Assembly (NCBI RefSeq): GCF_009758205.1
Contig: NZ_WRXN01000008.1
Span: forward strand, 62,001-126,000
Source of the DNA: Chitinophaga tropicalis
GTDB lineage: Bacteria; Bacteroidota; Bacteroidia; Chitinophagales; Chitinophagaceae
DNA: 64,000 bases
Direction: 5' to 3'
The notes under the pieces are model-generated. The model saw only the letters and a list, made by a program, of their open reading frames with translations. It made no database searches and was not told where the DNA came from. Of this stretch, positions 46,063 through 55,054 are shown piece after piece. Every line of letters begins with the position of its first letter. Position 1 is the stretch's first letter. Both the position numbers and the translations under genes were made by a program.

Positions 46063-48171
46063 ATGAAAAAGATCTGGTCTCTTCTTATCCTGATGTTATG
46101 CGTATTCCATGCAAGCTCCCAGGACCAATATACGTTGTGGCTCCGCTACACTCCGGTAAAGGACCCGGCATTGCTGGCTTCCTACCGGCGGAGTATTACA
46201 GCTGTGGCTGTGACGGGGAGCTCTCCGACTATGGAGGTAGTAAGAAAAGAGCTGGGCAATGGCCTTAACGGGTTATTGGAGACACCTATCCCTTTTAACG
46301 GAAATGCCAGCCTGATGGTGGGAACCATTCCCTCCTTCCCTGCTTTAAGAGACCGTTCAAAGGAATTAGGTACTGAAGGCTTCCTGATCCTTTCCACTGT
46401 AATGAATGGCAGGAAAGTGACTGTTATCACTGCTAATACGGATAAAGGTGTATTATATGGCGTTTTCCATTTCCTGAGACTGATACAGACCGCTCAGTCT
46501 ATCGGGGACCTGAACATTGTATCTGTTCCCCGTGTCAAACTCAGGCTGCTGGACCATTGGGACAATCTGAACCGCTATGTTGAAAGAGGTTATGCCGGCA
46601 TCTCTCTCTGGAACTGGCATACGCTGCCGGATTACCTGGACAGCCGTTATACTGATTATGCGAGGTATAATGCGTCTGTCGGCATTAACGGGGCGGTACT
46701 GAATAATGTGAATGCCAATGCTGTTATACTTACCCCGGCTTACCTGCAGAAGGTAGCTGCGCTGGCCAATGTATTCCGTCCCTATGGTATTAAGGTATAT
46801 CTCAGCGCCAGGTTCAGCGCTCCAATGGAGATTGGCGGCCTGCATACTGCCGATCCGCTGAATGATAGTGTCAGACAATGGTGGCAGGGCAAGGCTAAGG
46901 AAATATATGCCCTTATACCGGATTTTGGTGGTTTCCTGGTAAAGGCCAACAGTGAGGGGCAACCTGGTCCGCAGAGTTATGGCCGCACACATGCGGACGG
47001 CGCCAATATGCTGGCAGATGCAGTAGCGCCTTATGGGGGAATAGTTATGTGGCGGGCATTTGTATATGATCCGAAAGCCAGTGACCGTTTCAAACAGGCC
47101 TATGATGAATTTCAGCCGCTGGACGGCAAGTTCAGGGAGAATGTTATGGTGCAGGTGAAGAACGGGCCTATCGACTTCCAGCCCCGGGAGCCCTTCTCTC
47201 CCCTGCTGGGCGCCATGCCTCATACTCCGTTAATGCTGGAATTCCAGCTTACCCAGGAATATCTTGGTCAAGGTACTCACCTCGTATACCTGGCACCGTT
47301 ATTCAAGGAAGTACTGAATGCAGATACCTATGCCCAGGGGAAGAACAGTACCGTTGCCAGGACCATTGACGGCAGCCTGAACAATCATGCGCTCTCGGGC
47401 ATTGCAGCTGTTGCCAACATTGGGAATGAACGTAACTGGACAGGACATACGTTCGGGCAGGCCAACTGGTATGCCATAGGCAGGTTATCGTGGGATAACT
47501 CACTGAGCAGTGAGCAGATAGCAGAGGAATGGATCAGGCAAACGTTTGGCAACTCCCCTCTCCTGGTTTCATCCATTAAACGCATGATGCTTGCTTCGCA
47601 TGAAGCAGTGGTTAATTATATGACTCCGCTGGGGTTGCATCATATTATGGGTAATGGTCATCATTATGGTCCGGCGCCATGGGGGAACGATCTTCCACGG
47701 GCCGACTGGAACCCGGTCTATTACCACAGGGCGGATACCAACGGTATTGGCTTTGACAGAACGGTTACCGGCACCAATGCGTTGTTGCAATACCGGCCGG
47801 AGGTGAGGAAACAGTTCCTGGAAGATGAGAAGTACCTGTTATGGTTCCGTCATGTGAGCTGGGGACAGCGTTTGCGCTCCGGCAGGACCGTATGGGAAGA
47901 ACTTTGCTATAAATACAATGAAGGTGTAGATACTGTGAGAGCTATGCAGTCAACATGGGAGCAACTGAAAGGCTTGATAGATGAGGAGCGCTTTCAGCAG
48001 GTCAGGATGCTGCTTGCTATACAGGCCAAAGAGGCAACCTGGTGGAGGAATGCGTGCCTGTTGTACTTCCAGACCTATTCCCGTCTCCCTTTCCCGGCGA
48101 ACTATGAAAAACCGGACCATTCCCTTGATGAATACAAACAACTAAGTTTTCCCTATGCACCGGGGAATTAA
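46063..48171 (+). CDS. Alpha-glucuronidase, GH67
   Basis: This 702-residue protein has a signal peptide (MKKIWSLLILMLCVFHASS). The GH67 catalytic region is recognisable: GYAGISLWNWHTLPDY, GGFLVKANSEGQPGPQSYGR, MWRAFVYDP, QVKNGPIDFQPREPFSPL, LEFQLTQEYLGQGTHLVY, and MGNGHHYGPAPWG. The conserved acidic residues fall in these blocks. It removes 4-O-methylglucuronic acid from xylo-oligosaccharide ends, here in the periplasm. The next gene is 11 bp downstream in the same direction. The operator at its 5' end links it to uxuA and the LacI regulator. Confidence 0.95.
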   Translation: MKKIWSLLILMLCVFHASSQDQYTLWLRYTPVKDPALLASYRRSITAVAVTGSSPTMEVVRKELGNGLNGLLETPIPFNGNASLMVGTIPSFPALRDRSKELGTEGFLILSTVMNGRKVTVITANTDKGVLYGVFHFLRLIQTAQSIGDLNIVSVPRVKLRLLDHWDNLNRYVERGYAGISLWNWHTLPDYLDSRYTDYARYNASVGINGAVLNNVNANAVILTPAYLQKVAALANVFRPYGIKVYLSARFSAPMEIGGLHTADPLNDSVRQWWQGKAKEIYALIPDFGGFLVKANSEGQPGPQSYGRTHADGANMLADAVAPYGGIVMWRAFVYDPKASDRFKQAYDEFQPLDGKFRENVMVQVKNGPIDFQPREPFSPLLGAMPHTPLMLEFQLTQEYLGQGTHLVYLAPLFKEVLNADTYAQGKNSTVARTIDGSLNNHALSGIAAVANIGNERNWTGHTFGQANWYAIGRLSWDNSLSSEQIAEEWIRQTFGNSPLLVSSIKRMMLASHEAVVNYMTPLGLHHIMGNGHHYGPAPWGNDLPRADWNPVYYHRADTNGIGFDRTVTGTNALLQYRPEVRKQFLEDEKYLLWFRHVSWGQRLRSGRTVWEELCYKYNEGVDTVRAMQSTWEQLKGLIDEERFQQVRMLLAIQAKEATWWRNACLLYFQTYSRLPFPANYEKPDHSLDEYKQLSFPYAPGN

Positions 48172-48182
48172 TACAAGATGAT

Positions 48183-48932
48183 ATGAGCAAACAACAAAAA
48201 AGAGTAGCTATTGTAACAGGCGGCGGCTCCGGTATAGGGCTGGCCATTACAGAAAAATTCATTTCAGAAGGCATTGATACCGTTATTATTGGCCGCGATG
48301 AGGAAAAACTCAGCATGGCAAAGTCGAAGCTGGGAGCGCTTTGTCATACGGTATGTTATGATATCAGCAATCTTTCCGGCATTCCTCAGCTGGTAGAAGG
48401 AATTCTTGATAACCTTGGGCAGATCGATATCCTGGTGAACAATGCGGGCATCAACATGAAAAAGGACTTTGTGGAAGTTACGGATGAGGATTTTCAGCGG
48501 GTCATTACCACTAATCTTTGTTCGGTATTCTCAATATCCAGGGAAGTGGTGAAGCATATGTTACCTAAAGGAAAGGGCAGTATTATCAATATCAGCTCTA
48601 TGGCTGCACAATACGGCATTCCCCGGGTAATAGCCTATAGTGCCAGCAAAACCGCTATTGACGGGATGACAAGGGCAATGGCTGTGGAATTATCGCCCGC
48701 CGGTATCCGGATCAATGCCATTGCGCCGGGATTTATTGAAACAGCTATGACTGCCAAGGCATTAAATGCTGATCCTGAAAGAAAGGGTAAGGCAATGGGA
48801 AGGACGCCGTTAGGATATATGGGGCAACCGGGGGATGTAGCTGATGCTGCGCTGTTCCTGGCGACTGATGCTTCCAGGTATATTACGGGAGTGGTATTGC
48901 CGGTTGACGGGGGTAATTCTATTGGGTTCTGA
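48183..48932 (+). CDS. SDR oxidoreductase, probable hexuronate/gluconate dehydrogenase
   Basis: This 249-residue classical SDR shows TGGGSGIGLA, NNAGINMKK, the catalytic Ser in NISSMAAQYG, YSASK (Tyr and Lys), and PGFIETAM. The C-terminal VLPVDGGNSIGF is typical. Its closest familiar relatives are gluconate 5-dehydrogenase-like and fructuronate-reductase-like SDRs. It lies 11 bp after the GH67 gene and within the regulon of uxuA, so reduction of fructuronate to mannonate (the UxuB step) is a good guess, but the family call does not prove the substrate. A classical long-chain UxuB is not visible in the window. Confidence 0.9.
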   Translation: MSKQQKRVAIVTGGGSGIGLAITEKFISEGIDTVIIGRDEEKLSMAKSKLGALCHTVCYDISNLSGIPQLVEGILDNLGQIDILVNNAGINMKKDFVEVTDEDFQRVITTNLCSVFSISREVVKHMLPKGKGSIINISSMAAQYGIPRVIAYSASKTAIDGMTRAMAVELSPAGIRINAIAPGFIETAMTAKALNADPERKGKAMGRTPLGYMGQPGDVADAALFLATDASRYITGVVLPVDGGNSIGF

Positions 48933-48999
48933 TTTTTTTTCAGATTGACCCAACCTTTTGTAAATGACGGCCCGTTCATTATAGCAAAACAATACCTCT

Positions 49000-49404
49000 A
49001 TGAAAAAACTTATTGGTTATTTTTTGCTGATCGGATCAATTGTACTGGTGCAAAGTTCATGTTCAAAAGAGCAGTCTTTAAAGACTAAGGACCTGCTTAA
49101 CAGTCTGCGGGATTCCCTCCCTGGTGATAGTATTCCGCATGATACTATACCCCACGACACAATCCCGCATGACACTATCCCTCATGATACGTTTCCGCAT
49201 TTTCCTCATCCGCCGGTTGATACTTTTCCACCGATTGACACATTTCCGCCGATCGATACGTTTCCTCATCATCCGTATCCCCCGATCGATACATTTCCCC
49301 CTGTTGACACTTTCCGCCGGGCATATATACAGGTGCCTGGTATAAAGCAGGGATATTATACGGCTGTTGTAACTAACAGGGCTCAATATCGTTTCAGTAT
49401 CTGA
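49000..49404 (+). CDS. Short lipoprotein with HDTIP and PIDTF repeats
   Basis: This 134-residue protein has a lipoprotein signal (MKKLIGYFLLIGSIVLVQSSC) with the acylated Cys at about 21. The mature part contains four copies of a 5-residue unit close to IPHDT and then several of PPIDTF/HPPVDTF. It ends in a short strand-like tail (YIQVPGIKQGYYTAVVTNRA). The repeats are encoded by similar but not identical DNA, suggesting expansion of short units. It is anchored in a membrane; function unknown. Antisense frames here are open only because of the repeats. Confidence 0.85.
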   Translation: MKKLIGYFLLIGSIVLVQSSCSKEQSLKTKDLLNSLRDSLPGDSIPHDTIPHDTIPHDTIPHDTFPHFPHPPVDTFPPIDTFPPIDTFPHHPYPPIDTFPPVDTFRRAYIQVPGIKQGYYTAVVTNRAQYRFSI

Positions 49405-49462
49405 TCTTAAGAGTACTGTAGCAACAGCAGGGAAGTTTATCATACTCAATGTGAGGGAATTG

Positions 49463-49540
49463 CTCAAAAAATTGCTTTTTCCTGCGGCAAAAGCAATTTT
49501 TTGAGGGTATTCAGGCAGACCTGACGGTCTGCCTGAATAC
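49463..49540 (+). terminator. Two adjacent strong hairpins
   Basis: The first stem (49463-49505) pairs CTCAAAAAATTGC with GCAATTTTTTGAG around a GC-rich loop. The second (49507-49540) is perfect: GTATTCAGGCAGACC with GGTCTGCCTGAATAC around TGAC. The second dyad resembles degenerate copies near 45909-45984. Confidence 0.82.
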
Positions 49541-49588
49541 AGCATATCATCAAATAAATCATTGTTATACCTATCGGGGAACCATCGT

Positions 49589-50137
49589 TTGGAAGATATA
49601 CAGGAATTGATAAAGCAATGTGCAGCTAATGACCGGTTAGGACAGGAAAAACTTTACAGAAAGTTTTATCCTGCATTATTCCTTTTATGCAGGAAGTTCT
49701 TCCCTGAACAGGCAGATGCATTGGAGGTATTAAATGACGGAATGTTAAAGGTATTCAGGAACATAGGGCAATACCGGGATGATAAGGGACTGTTCTTCAA
49801 CTGGGTTTATACAGTAGTAAGGAATACAGCACTTGACAGGTTAAAGAACGTGAAATGGAATAATTATGTTGATGTAGAAGAGATAAATGTACCAGCTACA
49901 GATAACCCACTGGCTGCACTGGAACTGGCAGATATCTACAAATTGCTGGATGTTCTGCCGGCTGCCACAAGGGTGATATGTATTTTGTTTTACCTGGAAG
50001 GATTTGCTATCAACGAGATATGTGCGCGGTTACAGTTAAGCGCAGGAACGGTAAAATGGCATCTTAGCGAGACCAGGAGCAGACTCAGGCCGGTGTTATT
50101 AAAATATTATTCTAAAAACCAGGGTTATAGTGGATGA
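49589..50137 (+). CDS. ECF-type sigma-70 factor
   Basis: The protein has about 182 residues from TTG 49589 (MEDIQELIKQCAAND); an earlier TTG at 49562 is possible. No in-frame ATG exists early enough. Region 2 is visible as ALEVLNDGMLKVFRNIGQYR, GLFFNWVYTVVRNTALDRLK; region 4 as PAATRVICILFYLEGFAINE, ICARLQLSAGTVKWHLS. ECF factors with this MEDI-type start are numerous in Bacteroidota. The downstream gene overlaps its end by 8 bp and has a cytoplasmic N-terminus plus one membrane segment, which fits an anti-sigma partner. Confidence 0.9.
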   Translation: MEDIQELIKQCAANDRLGQEKLYRKFYPALFLLCRKFFPEQADALEVLNDGMLKVFRNIGQYRDDKGLFFNWVYTVVRNTALDRLKNVKWNNYVDVEEINVPATDNPLAALELADIYKLLDVLPAATRVICILFYLEGFAINEICARLQLSAGTVKWHLSETRSRLRPVLLKYYSKNQGYSG

Positions 50138-51611
50138 GCAAAATTTGAGCGGCAAGCATTTGAACAGCGGTAAAGTACCCATACCGATGCCTCCAGCTGA
50201 TCAGGCATGGGGCGCTATGAAGCAGCGGCTGGATGCTGAACTGCCGGTGACCGGGCATTCTCATTTCCATATTAATTTATGGAAGGGTATTGCCGTAGTG
50301 GCCACTGCTTTTACAATAGCCGGTATTTCCTGGTGGTGGTTCAGTAGCAAGCCAGGTGATGAGAGACATACTATAGGGGTTATCAAAAGAGATCCATCAA
50401 CCGGAAAAATTATTACTACAACGACTTCACAAACATCTGTTTCTTCAGAAAAAGGCCCTGATACTATCAATAAAACTATAACAGAGAGAACTATATCTTT
50501 TGATTCCGCTGTGTCAGTACCCATGAAGGCAGTTGGAGTTGCACCTACATCTGCATCTGCTGAAAAGAAGCCTGATGCTTCAGAGAAAGCTACAGGTAAC
50601 AGCATACCTCCTGCTATGCCCCTGTCAGTGCCCATGAAGGTAGTTGGAGTTGCTCCTACATCTGCATCTGCTGAAAAGGAGCCTGATGCTTCAGAGAAAG
50701 CTACAGGTAACAGCATGCCTCCTGCTATGCCCCTGTCAGTGCCGGTAAGTAAAAAAGGTACGAAATCACGCGATATGATAACAGCAGTATCTCCTGTTAC
50801 AGGTGAACCGCTGTTCCATGCACAAAGAGTGGAAGCTGAAGAAAGTTATACCGGCAATTCTTATGAAGGGCAGCGAAAGAATAATGATGAAAAGCTGGTA
50901 TTGGAAAGGATCGAACAACCACCGGCGGTATATAGTACCCGTCTTGAAAATAAGATGAGCATTGTCGTATCACCATCCCCGGGAACAATAATAAAAGCAA
51001 GGAGCCCCTGGTCATTATATGCACAGCTGCCGGTGCAGATACCATTATCCGGCGGAAGTAATTATATGATGGGACCAAATGGTAAGAACCAGTTTTACCG
51101 GGCGCTGATCCCTTCAGTAAGAATAGAAAAAGAATCAGGGAAATCGGCGCTGTCGCTCGATGTTATACCATCCCTGAACACATTGTTCCGTGAAAATAAA
51201 TATAAGGCAGGAAGAGATACTGTATGGCCTCTTAATGATACTACCACTACCCTGCTGAAGCAGTCTGGCTGGGGACTGGCGTTACAATATCATACTCCTG
51301 TTTATAAGAACTGGCGGCTCAGTGCCGGTGTACAAGCGTCTTTCATGAGGAAGGCTGTTATGCAGCGAGCTGTTACGGATACAATGAATACAATACGTAC
51401 AACTATTTATGCTGCTGCAGAGGAAGATTGGAAGCGGCTTTCCAGGTTCAGGTTAAATGGTGTTATGGAATTGTATTATGAGGCTGGTAAGTGGCAGATG
51501 GGACTCCGGACGTTAATACCGGTGTCTTCTGCGGGAAAGAATATAAAGACGCCTGTGCAGCTGGAGTTGTTGTTCAGGAGAAGGCTTTGGCAATTTGGAA
51601 AAAGAGACTGA
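50130..51611 (+). CDS. Single-pass membrane protein, probable partner of the ECF sigma factor
   Basis: The protein has 493 residues from a GTG (50130) that overlaps the sigma gene by 8 bp. The first 45 residues are cytoplasmic, then a membrane segment (GIAVVATAFTIAGISWWWF) leads to a periplasmic part. An internal 111-bp tandem duplication (about 50521-50631 and 50632-50742) gives two copies of a 37-residue unit starting PMKAVGVAPTSAS and PMKVVGVAPTSAS. The C-terminal 200 residues are strand-rich (ALSLDVIPSLNTLF, GWGLALQYHTPV, WQMGLRTLIPVSS) and look like a beta-barrel or porin-like domain. No classical anti-sigma zinc motif is seen. Confidence 0.82.
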   Translation: MDEQNLSGKHLNSGKVPIPMPPADQAWGAMKQRLDAELPVTGHSHFHINLWKGIAVVATAFTIAGISWWWFSSKPGDERHTIGVIKRDPSTGKIITTTTSQTSVSSEKGPDTINKTITERTISFDSAVSVPMKAVGVAPTSASAEKKPDASEKATGNSIPPAMPLSVPMKVVGVAPTSASAEKEPDASEKATGNSMPPAMPLSVPVSKKGTKSRDMITAVSPVTGEPLFHAQRVEAEESYTGNSYEGQRKNNDEKLVLERIEQPPAVYSTRLENKMSIVVSPSPGTIIKARSPWSLYAQLPVQIPLSGGSNYMMGPNGKNQFYRALIPSVRIEKESGKSALSLDVIPSLNTLFRENKYKAGRDTVWPLNDTTTTLLKQSGWGLALQYHTPVYKNWRLSAGVQASFMRKAVMQRAVTDTMNTIRTTIYAAAEEDWKRLSRFRLNGVMELYYEAGKWQMGLRTLIPVSSAGKNIKTPVQLELLFRRRLWQFGKRD

Positions 51612-51764
51612 TCTTTTGAATAGGTCTTATGAGCGCTTTTGAGGACGCTTTTTGGGTCTTCAGCCAGCTAAGAATTTAAACCGGTGCACGACCCTTTTGA
51701 GGAGTTTTTTTTCAGAGAATTTTTTTGAGAGTATATTTACTGAATTAAACCTATTTCCATCCAC

Positions 51765-52385
51765 ATGAAAAAGACCTTTTGGTTAGTTACCCTATGCCTG
51801 GCAGGTGCTAAAGTTTCGTTTGCCCAGCATTTTTCCCACGGCGTTGGTCTCGGCTATTCCGCAGAATTTGCCGATAATATAAAAACCAGGACCAGCACTA
51901 TTATTACCTATTCTCCGCGTATCAATGTATCTGAAACAGAAAATACTTCTGTATCTGTTGGTATACCTTTAAGTATTGGCATCTCAAATACTTTTAAGGC
52001 TGGTTATAGTCACGATAATGATTCCACCTACGATTACGGTTATTCAACCGGGTTCATTTTAAATGTTCCTGTAATGGTGAATTTTAACATTGGTGCAGGT
52101 TCAGTTCCGGGGAATCAAAAAAGAACCGGTTTCTTTGCGGGGGCTGGTTATGCTTATAACCTGAGCACAGTAAATACTTTTACGCCAAATGAATACGGGC
52201 CTGAGTATGAATTCAGCAGGAGAGAAACAAAAGGCAATTCGGGGCCTGCGGCCAATTTTGGTGTTCGTATAGGTGTGGGTAGTTTGCGAAGAAGGCACAA
52301 TATTGAGATAAAGACCTCTTATATGAGAGCTATCAGCTCGCGCAAGCTCAATGTTATAGGACTGAATTGCCTGTTTAACTTTTAA
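51765..52385 (+). CDS. Outer-membrane beta-barrel protein
   Basis: This 206-residue protein has a signal peptide (MKKTFWLVTLCLAGAKVSFAQ). The mature part alternates strands and turns typical of a small barrel (GVGLGYSAEFAD, SVSVGIPLSIGIS, GFFAGAGYAYNLS, AANFGVRIGVGS, NIEIKTSYM), and it ends with aromatic-rich LNCLFNF, as many outer-membrane proteins do. The precise function is unknown. Its stop codon overlaps that of the convergent hydrolase gene by 4 bp. Confidence 0.82.
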   Translation: MKKTFWLVTLCLAGAKVSFAQHFSHGVGLGYSAEFADNIKTRTSTIITYSPRINVSETENTSVSVGIPLSIGISNTFKAGYSHDNDSTYDYGYSTGFILNVPVMVNFNIGAGSVPGNQKRTGFFAGAGYAYNLSTVNTFTPNEYGPEYEFSRRETKGNSGPAANFGVRIGVGSLRRRHNIEIKTSYMRAISSRKLNVIGLNCLFNF

Positions 52386-53062
52386 TGTTCCAATAAGTAA
52401 GTGAGCAGAGATGGCTCGACCTGTTCTACCGGATGCGGAGTACCTGGTAATACTCCCATCCGGGCTTCAGGCAGTAGTTTATATGTGCTGATAGTTTCCT
52501 CGAATGTTACCATTTTGTCCCTGTCTCCCAGTAAGATAGTGCAGGGTGTTTTTATTTCTTTATAGTCGTCCGGTTTCAGTGGATTATCTTTTCCCATTTC
52601 CACCAGCATGTCAGCTGTTCTTTGTACCACCTGTTTCCAGTCGGCCGGGGCATGGAGGTCTTTCAATATTGCAGCGAAGGCGGGTACTTTTTCAGCTATT
52701 CCTTCGGCGTTCAGCATTTTAATTTCTCTTGCGGCAATAGCTTCATCCCAGTAAAATTTGGTGCCAAGGGTGATGATCCTGCCTGTTAGCCCGGGATGGA
52801 AGCGGGCGAGGTACATGGCTACGTATCCTCCCATGCTGTAACCGAAGATAGCGGGTTGTTGCAGTTGGTGTTCGTGGATGTAGGTCAATACGGTGTCTGC
52901 GAAGAATTTTATGGAAAAGGGTTCTTCGGGCAGTTTTTTGCCACCGTGACCGGGGAAATCCAGTAAGTGTACTTCGTAGGTTTCAGAGAGTTTTTCAGCT
53001 ATGGTCTTTAATTGACGGGAGGCTCCGACAGCGCCGTGTAATAAGAGAAGTGGTGGTTTCAT
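52382..53062 (-). CDS. Alpha/beta hydrolase
   Basis: This 226-residue cytoplasmic protein shows the hydrolase core: LLLLHGAVGASRQ (oxyanion region HG), DFPGHGGKKLPEEPF, nucleophile elbow FGYSMGGYVA with Ser, acid in LLGDRDKMV, and His in PGTPHPVEQV. The length is normal for small esterases. The substrate is unknown; the family includes esterases, lipases and C-C hydrolases. It converges with the outer-membrane protein gene and shares overlapping stop codons with it. Confidence 0.92.
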   Translation of the reverse strand: MKPPLLLLHGAVGASRQLKTIAEKLSETYEVHLLDFPGHGGKKLPEEPFSIKFFADTVLTYIHEHQLQQPAIFGYSMGGYVAMYLARFHPGLTGRIITLGTKFYWDEAIAAREIKMLNAEGIAEKVPAFAAILKDLHAPADWKQVVQRTADMLVEMGKDNPLKPDDYKEIKTPCTILLGDRDKMVTFEETISTYKLLPEARMGVLPGTPHPVEQVEPSLLTYLLEH

Positions 53063-53452
53063 GATGAGTTTTTTTGGGGTGATGGAAGCAAAAATAGTAT
53101 TTGTGGGGGTATAAACCTTGTTTCAGGGGATTTTTGCGTTGTATGGCTTAAATTTAAACTCTGACTATCAATATCTTAATTCTTCTTCCATTAACCTGGG
53201 GTTAACTTCTTTTTCCGTAACCGGGGTTATCTTAGTGTCTGTATTCTCAATCACGTCTTTTCATACGTCTGTTGATATATAAACAAAGAATTTTTAACAG
53301 GCTGCCTTATCCAGGGTGGCCTTTTAACATTAAATAACAGTTCCTTTTTCTATCTGGCACAGTTTTGTCATTTACTATAGTAAAGAAGAAGTTCGACGGC
53401 CTGCAGGTGTTTAACTTTTATTTATTCACCACATACTTCAAACCTTAAGATC
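53063..53452. other. 390-bp gap with a perfect TTTACTATAGTAAA palindrome
   Basis: No gene is visible. The 14-bp palindrome TTTACTATAGTAAA (53371-53384) lies about 70 bp before a tiny lipoprotein gene and could be a regulator site. The rest is AT-rich without clear elements. Confidence 0.5.
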
Positions 53453-53590
53453 ATGAAAACAATCAAATATTTTGTTGTTATGGCTATGCTTGTCACCGGG
53501 TTTAGCAGTTGCCTGGTTGTGCGTGACAGACCAGGGTATTATGGCAGGCCGCATCATCATTATCATCATGGGTATGGTTATTACAGATAA
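53453..53590 (+). CDS. Very small His/Tyr-rich lipoprotein
   Basis: This 45-residue protein is too short for most gene finders. A signal and lipobox are clear (MKTIKYFVVMAMLVTG, then FSSC at about 17-20). The mature part of about 25 residues is rich in Tyr, Gly and His (RPGYYGRPHHHYHHGYGYYR). The first residues after the anchor Cys are LVVRD. Such tiny lipoproteins are scattered through Bacteroidota genomes; the His cluster could bind metal, which is speculative. A perfect terminator follows 19 bp later, supporting a real transcript. Confidence 0.75.
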   Translation: MKTIKYFVVMAMLVTGFSSCLVVRDRPGYYGRPHHHYHHGYGYYR

Positions 53591-53608
53591 TAATTTATGG
53601 GGACTGCA

Positions 53609-53646
53609 CAAAAAAACGCTTTTGCCTTCGGCAAAAGCGTTTTTTT
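53609..53646 (+). terminator. TTCG-loop terminator
   Basis: ACGCTTTTGCC and GGCAAAAGCGT share a short TTCG-type loop, flanked by A and T runs. The hairpin is identical to the one at 62706. Confidence 0.9.
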
Positions 53647-53654
53647 GTGATAGA

Positions 53655-53816
53655 GGCCTGCGGCCGGCTTTTTTTGAGAAGGTTGTTTTTAGCCGGTAGG
53701 CCTAAAAGCAATTTTTAAGAGAAGCTTTTTTTAGCCGATAGTTATCCAAAATGTTTTTTTGAAGGGGGATGGCCTGCGGCCGGCTTTTTTTGAGCAGGAT
53801 TGCTTTTAGCCGGTAA
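53655..53816 (+). repeat. Two copies of a GGCCTGCGGCCGGC-led repeat
   Basis: Units at 53655-53700 and 53771-53816 share GGCCTGCGGCCGGC, a T tract, TTTTTGAG, and a following TTTTTAGCCGGTA-like tail. The sequence between is a decayed copy. No coding function is visible. Confidence 0.7.
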
Positions 53817-53858
53817 ACGTTTAAAGCGTTTTTGTGAGTGGCTTTCTTTTGGCCTTTA

Positions 53859-54950
53859 TCATTCAAACAGGCTTTTATCAATTCCGGGGATGATCTTTAA
53901 TGCGTTCCTGTAATACACTTTCTTCAGTATTTCATCGGGCAGGTCCATTCCGTACATACGCCAGAAGGCATGGTATTTTTTATGATAAGGGAAATATTCA
54001 TCGGCCGTTTCCAGTACGCGGAAATAGGTGGTATATTCTTCCGGCTGCCAGGAATCTTTTCCGAACAGGATGCGATCCTGGTATTTCTCAAAGAACTGCC
54101 TGGCCATCCGGGGCTGGCGTCCCAGTTCTGCTATCACTGCTCCAAACTCTACGTACATGTTAGGTATCTCGTTCATCAGTCCTGATAAGCGGGCAAGGTC
54201 ACTGGCATACCATCCGAAGTGGGCGTTAATGAAAGTGGTACCGGGATGTTTTTTGAACATGCGGTGTTGTTCCTCTATGATCTGTGCCCAGGGAGCCGGG
54301 TTGGTATCGCTGCGTTTGCGGCCGGGATGGGTGATCAGCTCCAGCCAGCGTTCATTGTTGTAGTCAGCAGGCTGCCAGAATTGTTTGGGATCTGCAGCGT
54401 GAATAAGTACTGGTATTTTCAGTTTTCCGCATTGATCCCAGATGGCATCCAGCCGGGGATCATCTATGGCTACCCGTTTACCGGTATTGTCCTTTACACT
54501 GAGCCCGAGGTTCTTGAATACTTTGAGTCCGCCGGCGCCGTTCTTCACATCTTCGGTCAGCTGCTGTACTGCCTTTTCTGTCCATCCGGCCTCTCCTATG
54601 CCGCTGAAGTCGACATTGGCGAATATGACAAAGCGTTTGGGCGCTTTGCTATGTATATTGTCGACCTGAGATTTCAGGCGGTTGCCATTTCCCCCGCTGA
54701 GGTTCACCATTACCTTCATATTCAGCGCGTCCATATCCTTCAGTAAGTCCTGCAAGCTACCGGAGGCCAGGCCGTTCTGATGGTTATGCACATCAATAAA
54801 GGGGAACTTAGCTCTTGTCAGCGTATGCTCCGGCACTACCAGTGAGGAAGGCGGGTCGTACTTCTCAAAATCGATAACTGGCTGATCCTGTGCATATAGA
54901 GCGGGGACAGTCAGAAAAAGGACACAGGTGAGGGCTGATATTTTTCGCAT
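53859..54950 (-). CDS. Secreted amidohydrolase (amidohydrolase_2 type)
   Basis: This 363-residue protein has a signal peptide (MRKISALTCVLFLTVPALYAQ). The metal-binding HxH is in FIDVHNHQNG. Further likely ligands lie in PVLIHAADPKQFW, FINAHFGWYASDL and LFGKDSW, a layout typical of the ACMSD-like amidohydrolase family, with ILFGKD near the C-terminus. Such enzymes act on small carboxylates, amides or lactones; the substrate is not evident. A location in the periplasm is implied by the signal. It is divergent from the lipoprotein gene pair at 55115. Confidence 0.9.
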   Translation of the reverse strand: MRKISALTCVLFLTVPALYAQDQPVIDFEKYDPPSSLVVPEHTLTRAKFPFIDVHNHQNGLASGSLQDLLKDMDALNMKVMVNLSGGNGNRLKSQVDNIHSKAPKRFVIFANVDFSGIGEAGWTEKAVQQLTEDVKNGAGGLKVFKNLGLSVKDNTGKRVAIDDPRLDAIWDQCGKLKIPVLIHAADPKQFWQPADYNNERWLELITHPGRKRSDTNPAPWAQIIEEQHRMFKKHPGTTFINAHFGWYASDLARLSGLMNEIPNMYVEFGAVIAELGRQPRMARQFFEKYQDRILFGKDSWQPEEYTTYFRVLETADEYFPYHKKYHAFWRMYGMDLPDEILKKVYYRNALKIIPGIDKSLFE

Positions 54951-55054
54951 AGCGGTTACAGATAGTTTAAACTAAATTTATGAAATGGCTAGCGGGACGG
55001 AAAGGAGGATTTGATGAATGGTAGCAACATTCTAAAAATCCCCAATTATCGTTA

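Noticed and set aside
49078-49545. Minus-strand open frame of 155 codons
   Set aside because: It mirrors the short repeats of the lipoprotein gene and the hairpins beyond it; no start context or homology.
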